Below are positions 5,431 to 6,593 of a stretch of 6,593 bases of DNA, one piece after another. Numbering within the stretch: the first letter of the stretch is position 1; every line of letters starts with the position of its first letter. Made by a program: the position numbers and the translations under genes. Source of the stretch: Acidimicrobiia bacterium UBA6912 (GTDB lineage Bacteria; Actinomycetota; Acidimicrobiia; Spongiisociales; UBA5794); assembly GCA_002450985.1 (NCBI GenBank), contig DKBA01000032.1:1-6593 (forward strand). Reading direction: 5' to 3'. Below the pieces are notes generated by a model that had not been told where the DNA came from, ran no database searches, and saw nothing but the letters and a program-made list of their open reading frames with translations.

Positions 5431-5488
5431 CTCGCTGGTGTCGCAGTTGGTTCCGATCTGTGCCGGGGCGACTCCGTGGCGGTGAGCG

Positions 5489-5508
5489 GCCCGAGCCGCA
5501 CCTCGGGC
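5489..5508 (-). terminator. Small hairpin in the gap after the Asp-box protein gene
   Basis: GCCCGAG (5489-5495) pairs with CTCGGGC (5502-5508) around a six-base loop. It is placed between the stop at 5553 and the next gene. Read on the minus strand there is no T-run after it, so it may be an attenuator, a weak terminator or nothing. The gap 5420-5552 otherwise shows no gene. Confidence 0.25.
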
Positions 5509-5552
5509 TTCCCCCGGCGCCTGGTTGTTCCGTCACCTCCCTTGTTGCGCGC

Positions 5553-6593
5553 TCAGTCGTCGGGTCGGTGGTAGAGCCACAGGCCGCGGTAACCCGCGGA
5601 CTCGGCTGCCGTGTATTCGCTGCCGCGGAACGCGTCGACGATGAGGTTGTTGCCCGATGCCTCCACCACGTCGAAGGGGAACGGACTCGTCCACACATCC
5701 AACTGTGTTCCGTCCGGCGACAGCCGGTAGAACCCCGGTCCGCCGTCGAAGACGAATCCGAGCTGGTCGGAGTAGGCACCGCGGCAGAAGTTCTCGCGAC
5801 CGAGCAGGCGCCAGTCGACCCCGTTGGACGAGAACCAGGTTCCCGTCGCCCGCTCATCCCCATCGATGGCAGCACAGGTCACTGCGCCCGACGATCCAAC
5901 GGTCATGGCGTTGAGCACCGGTGTTCGCCACCCTGCCGGGAGGTCTTCTTCGATCCACGTCGTCCCGTCGGGTGACGACCAGAGCGACGTCTCTCCCCAT
6001 GACCAGTCGACGAGGACGCGGGACAGCATCACGTGCCAGCGTCCGTCGAACCAGGTGTACCAATCCCCCTCCCATTCGACACCCCAGCCACGCTGGTCGA
6101 TCGGCGGCTCGACCAGGAAGCGCGTTCGAGTTGCGCCCTCGAGCTCCGGGTCGACGAGCCACACGACGAACGACCCGATCTTGGCGATACCGCCACCGCT
6201 CGATGCCGCTTCGATCGGTGTCACGCCGCTGACCAGCAGCGCGTCCCTCCCCGCCGCCATTCGGATGCTGCCGGGCACGAGCTCAGGTTCGAGGCCACTC
6301 GTGTCGAGCTCGAGCATCGGTTCCCATTCACCGGTCCTGGGGTCTCCGATCCAGAGGGCAGGCGCATCATCACCGCCTGCCAAGACGATCACCTGGTCGC
6401 CGACGACAGTCCAATCACGCCGCGCGCGCGGAACGAGTCGTCGCGGGTCACCATCGAGCCAGTTGAGGCCGTCGGGAGACCACATCACGGCCGACCCGTC
6501 GACGTGGACGGTGTCAGAAGCCGCAATGAATCCTCCACCGGGGAGCGGGTCTATCGAGGCATCCGCGAGCCAGGGATCGGTGATGCGTTGCCA
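5553..6593 (-). CDS. Asp-box/BNR-like beta-propeller protein, C-terminal part (5' end beyond window)
   Basis: The frame is open from the right edge to a TGA at 5555-5553, giving 346 visible residues. A GTG/ATG near 6488 exists but the same frame continues upstream with protein-like sequence (WQRITDPWLADASIDPLPGG), so the start is outside. The sequence is rich in Trp, Gly and Asp and carries repeated blade-edge motifs close to the Asp-box S-x-D-x-G-x-x-W: MWSPDGLNW, LWSSPDGTTW, WFSSNGVDW and a decayed YRLSPDGTQ. Such repeats mark sialidase-type and photosystem-stability-factor-type beta-propellers and many exported actinobacterial proteins. No catalytic sialidase Arg triad or FRIP motif is visible, so I would not call it a sialidase. 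It is probably exported or surface-bound, but any signal peptide would be outside the window. It is followed by a secreted-protein gene in the same direction. Confidence 0.75.
   Translation of the reverse strand, partial: WQRITDPWLADASIDPLPGGGFIAASDTVHVDGSAVMWSPDGLNWLDGDPRRLVPRARRDWTVVGDQVIVLAGGDDAPALWIGDPRTGEWEPMLELDTSGLEPELVPGSIRMAAGRDALLVSGVTPIEAASSGGGIAKIGSFVVWLVDPELEGATRTRFLVEPPIDQRGWGVEWEGDWYTWFDGRWHVMLSRVLVDWSWGETSLWSSPDGTTWIEEDLPAGWRTPVLNAMTVGSSGAVTCAAIDGDERATGTWFSSNGVDWRLLGRENFCRGAYSDQLGFVFDGGPGFYRLSPDGTQLDVWTSPFPFDVVEASGNNLIVDAFRGSEYTAAESAGYRGLWLYHRPDD

Noticed and set aside
5533..5541. GGGAGGTG-like Shine-Dalgarno on the minus strand with an overlapping GTG
   Set aside because: The GTG lies inside the Shine-Dalgarno itself with no spacing, and the following 40 codons look non-coding (Arg/Pro/Ser-rich) before the real ATG.
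5420..5875. Upstream extension of the secreted-protein frame on the minus strand
   Set aside because: The extension overlaps the Asp-box protein gene; the internal ATG at 5419 has an ideal Shine-Dalgarno and is followed by a clean signal peptide that would be buried otherwise.
1..6593. Mobile elements, CRISPR arrays, tRNA or rRNA genes
   Set aside because: I looked for terminal inverted repeats, transposase motifs, regularly spaced repeats and tRNA-like clover-leaf sequence by eye and saw none; the TIR operon shows no visible boundary of a mobile island in this window.

Overview
The window is high-GC DNA (by eye about two-thirds G+C) with GTG and ATG starts, TAnnnT-type -10 boxes, few TTA/TTT codons and one apparently leaderless gene. 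This fits an actinobacterium, perhaps an environmental acidimicrobial-type lineage, but no rRNA or marker gene allows a firm assignment. I see no tRNA, rRNA, insertion sequence, integrase, att site or CRISPR array.

Layout. (1) 1-413, minus: the 5' part of a pterin-4a-carbinolamine dehydratase (PCD)-like protein that appears to continue into a glyoxalase/VOC domain beyond the left edge. (2) 414-528: a divergent promoter region with an 8-bp inverted repeat. (3) 529-2502, plus: a complete S9 prolyl-oligopeptidase-family peptidase with an intact Ser516/Asp595/His627 triad, probably read from a leaderless mRNA. (4) 2503-2696: two two-tier hairpins, then a promoter. (5) 2697-4122, plus: a tightly coupled two-gene operon. 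Its first gene encodes a DUF4062/TIR-like protein with an unassigned beta-rich C-terminus; its second encodes a pYEATS-TIR fusion. (6) 4123-4353: a hairpin and a weak promoter. (7) 4354-4818, plus: a DUF1801 (YdhG/YdeI-like) protein. (8) 4819-4897: a strong hairpin between convergent genes. (9) 4898-5419, minus: a secreted protein with a clear signal peptide. (10) 5553-6593, minus: the C-terminal 346 residues of a protein with Asp-box-like SPDG..W repeats, whose start lies beyond the right edge.

The most notable part is the pair at 2697-4122. Both proteins have a TIR-like fold with a W-x-x-x-E signature where TIR NADases carry their catalytic glutamate, and the second carries a prokaryotic YEATS-like module. 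The stop of the first and the start of the second are one base apart. I infer a two-component sensor/effector system, most plausibly for defence or nucleotide signalling, but nothing in the window proves that function. The other genes look like ordinary chromosomal genes with no visible functional link to the pair.
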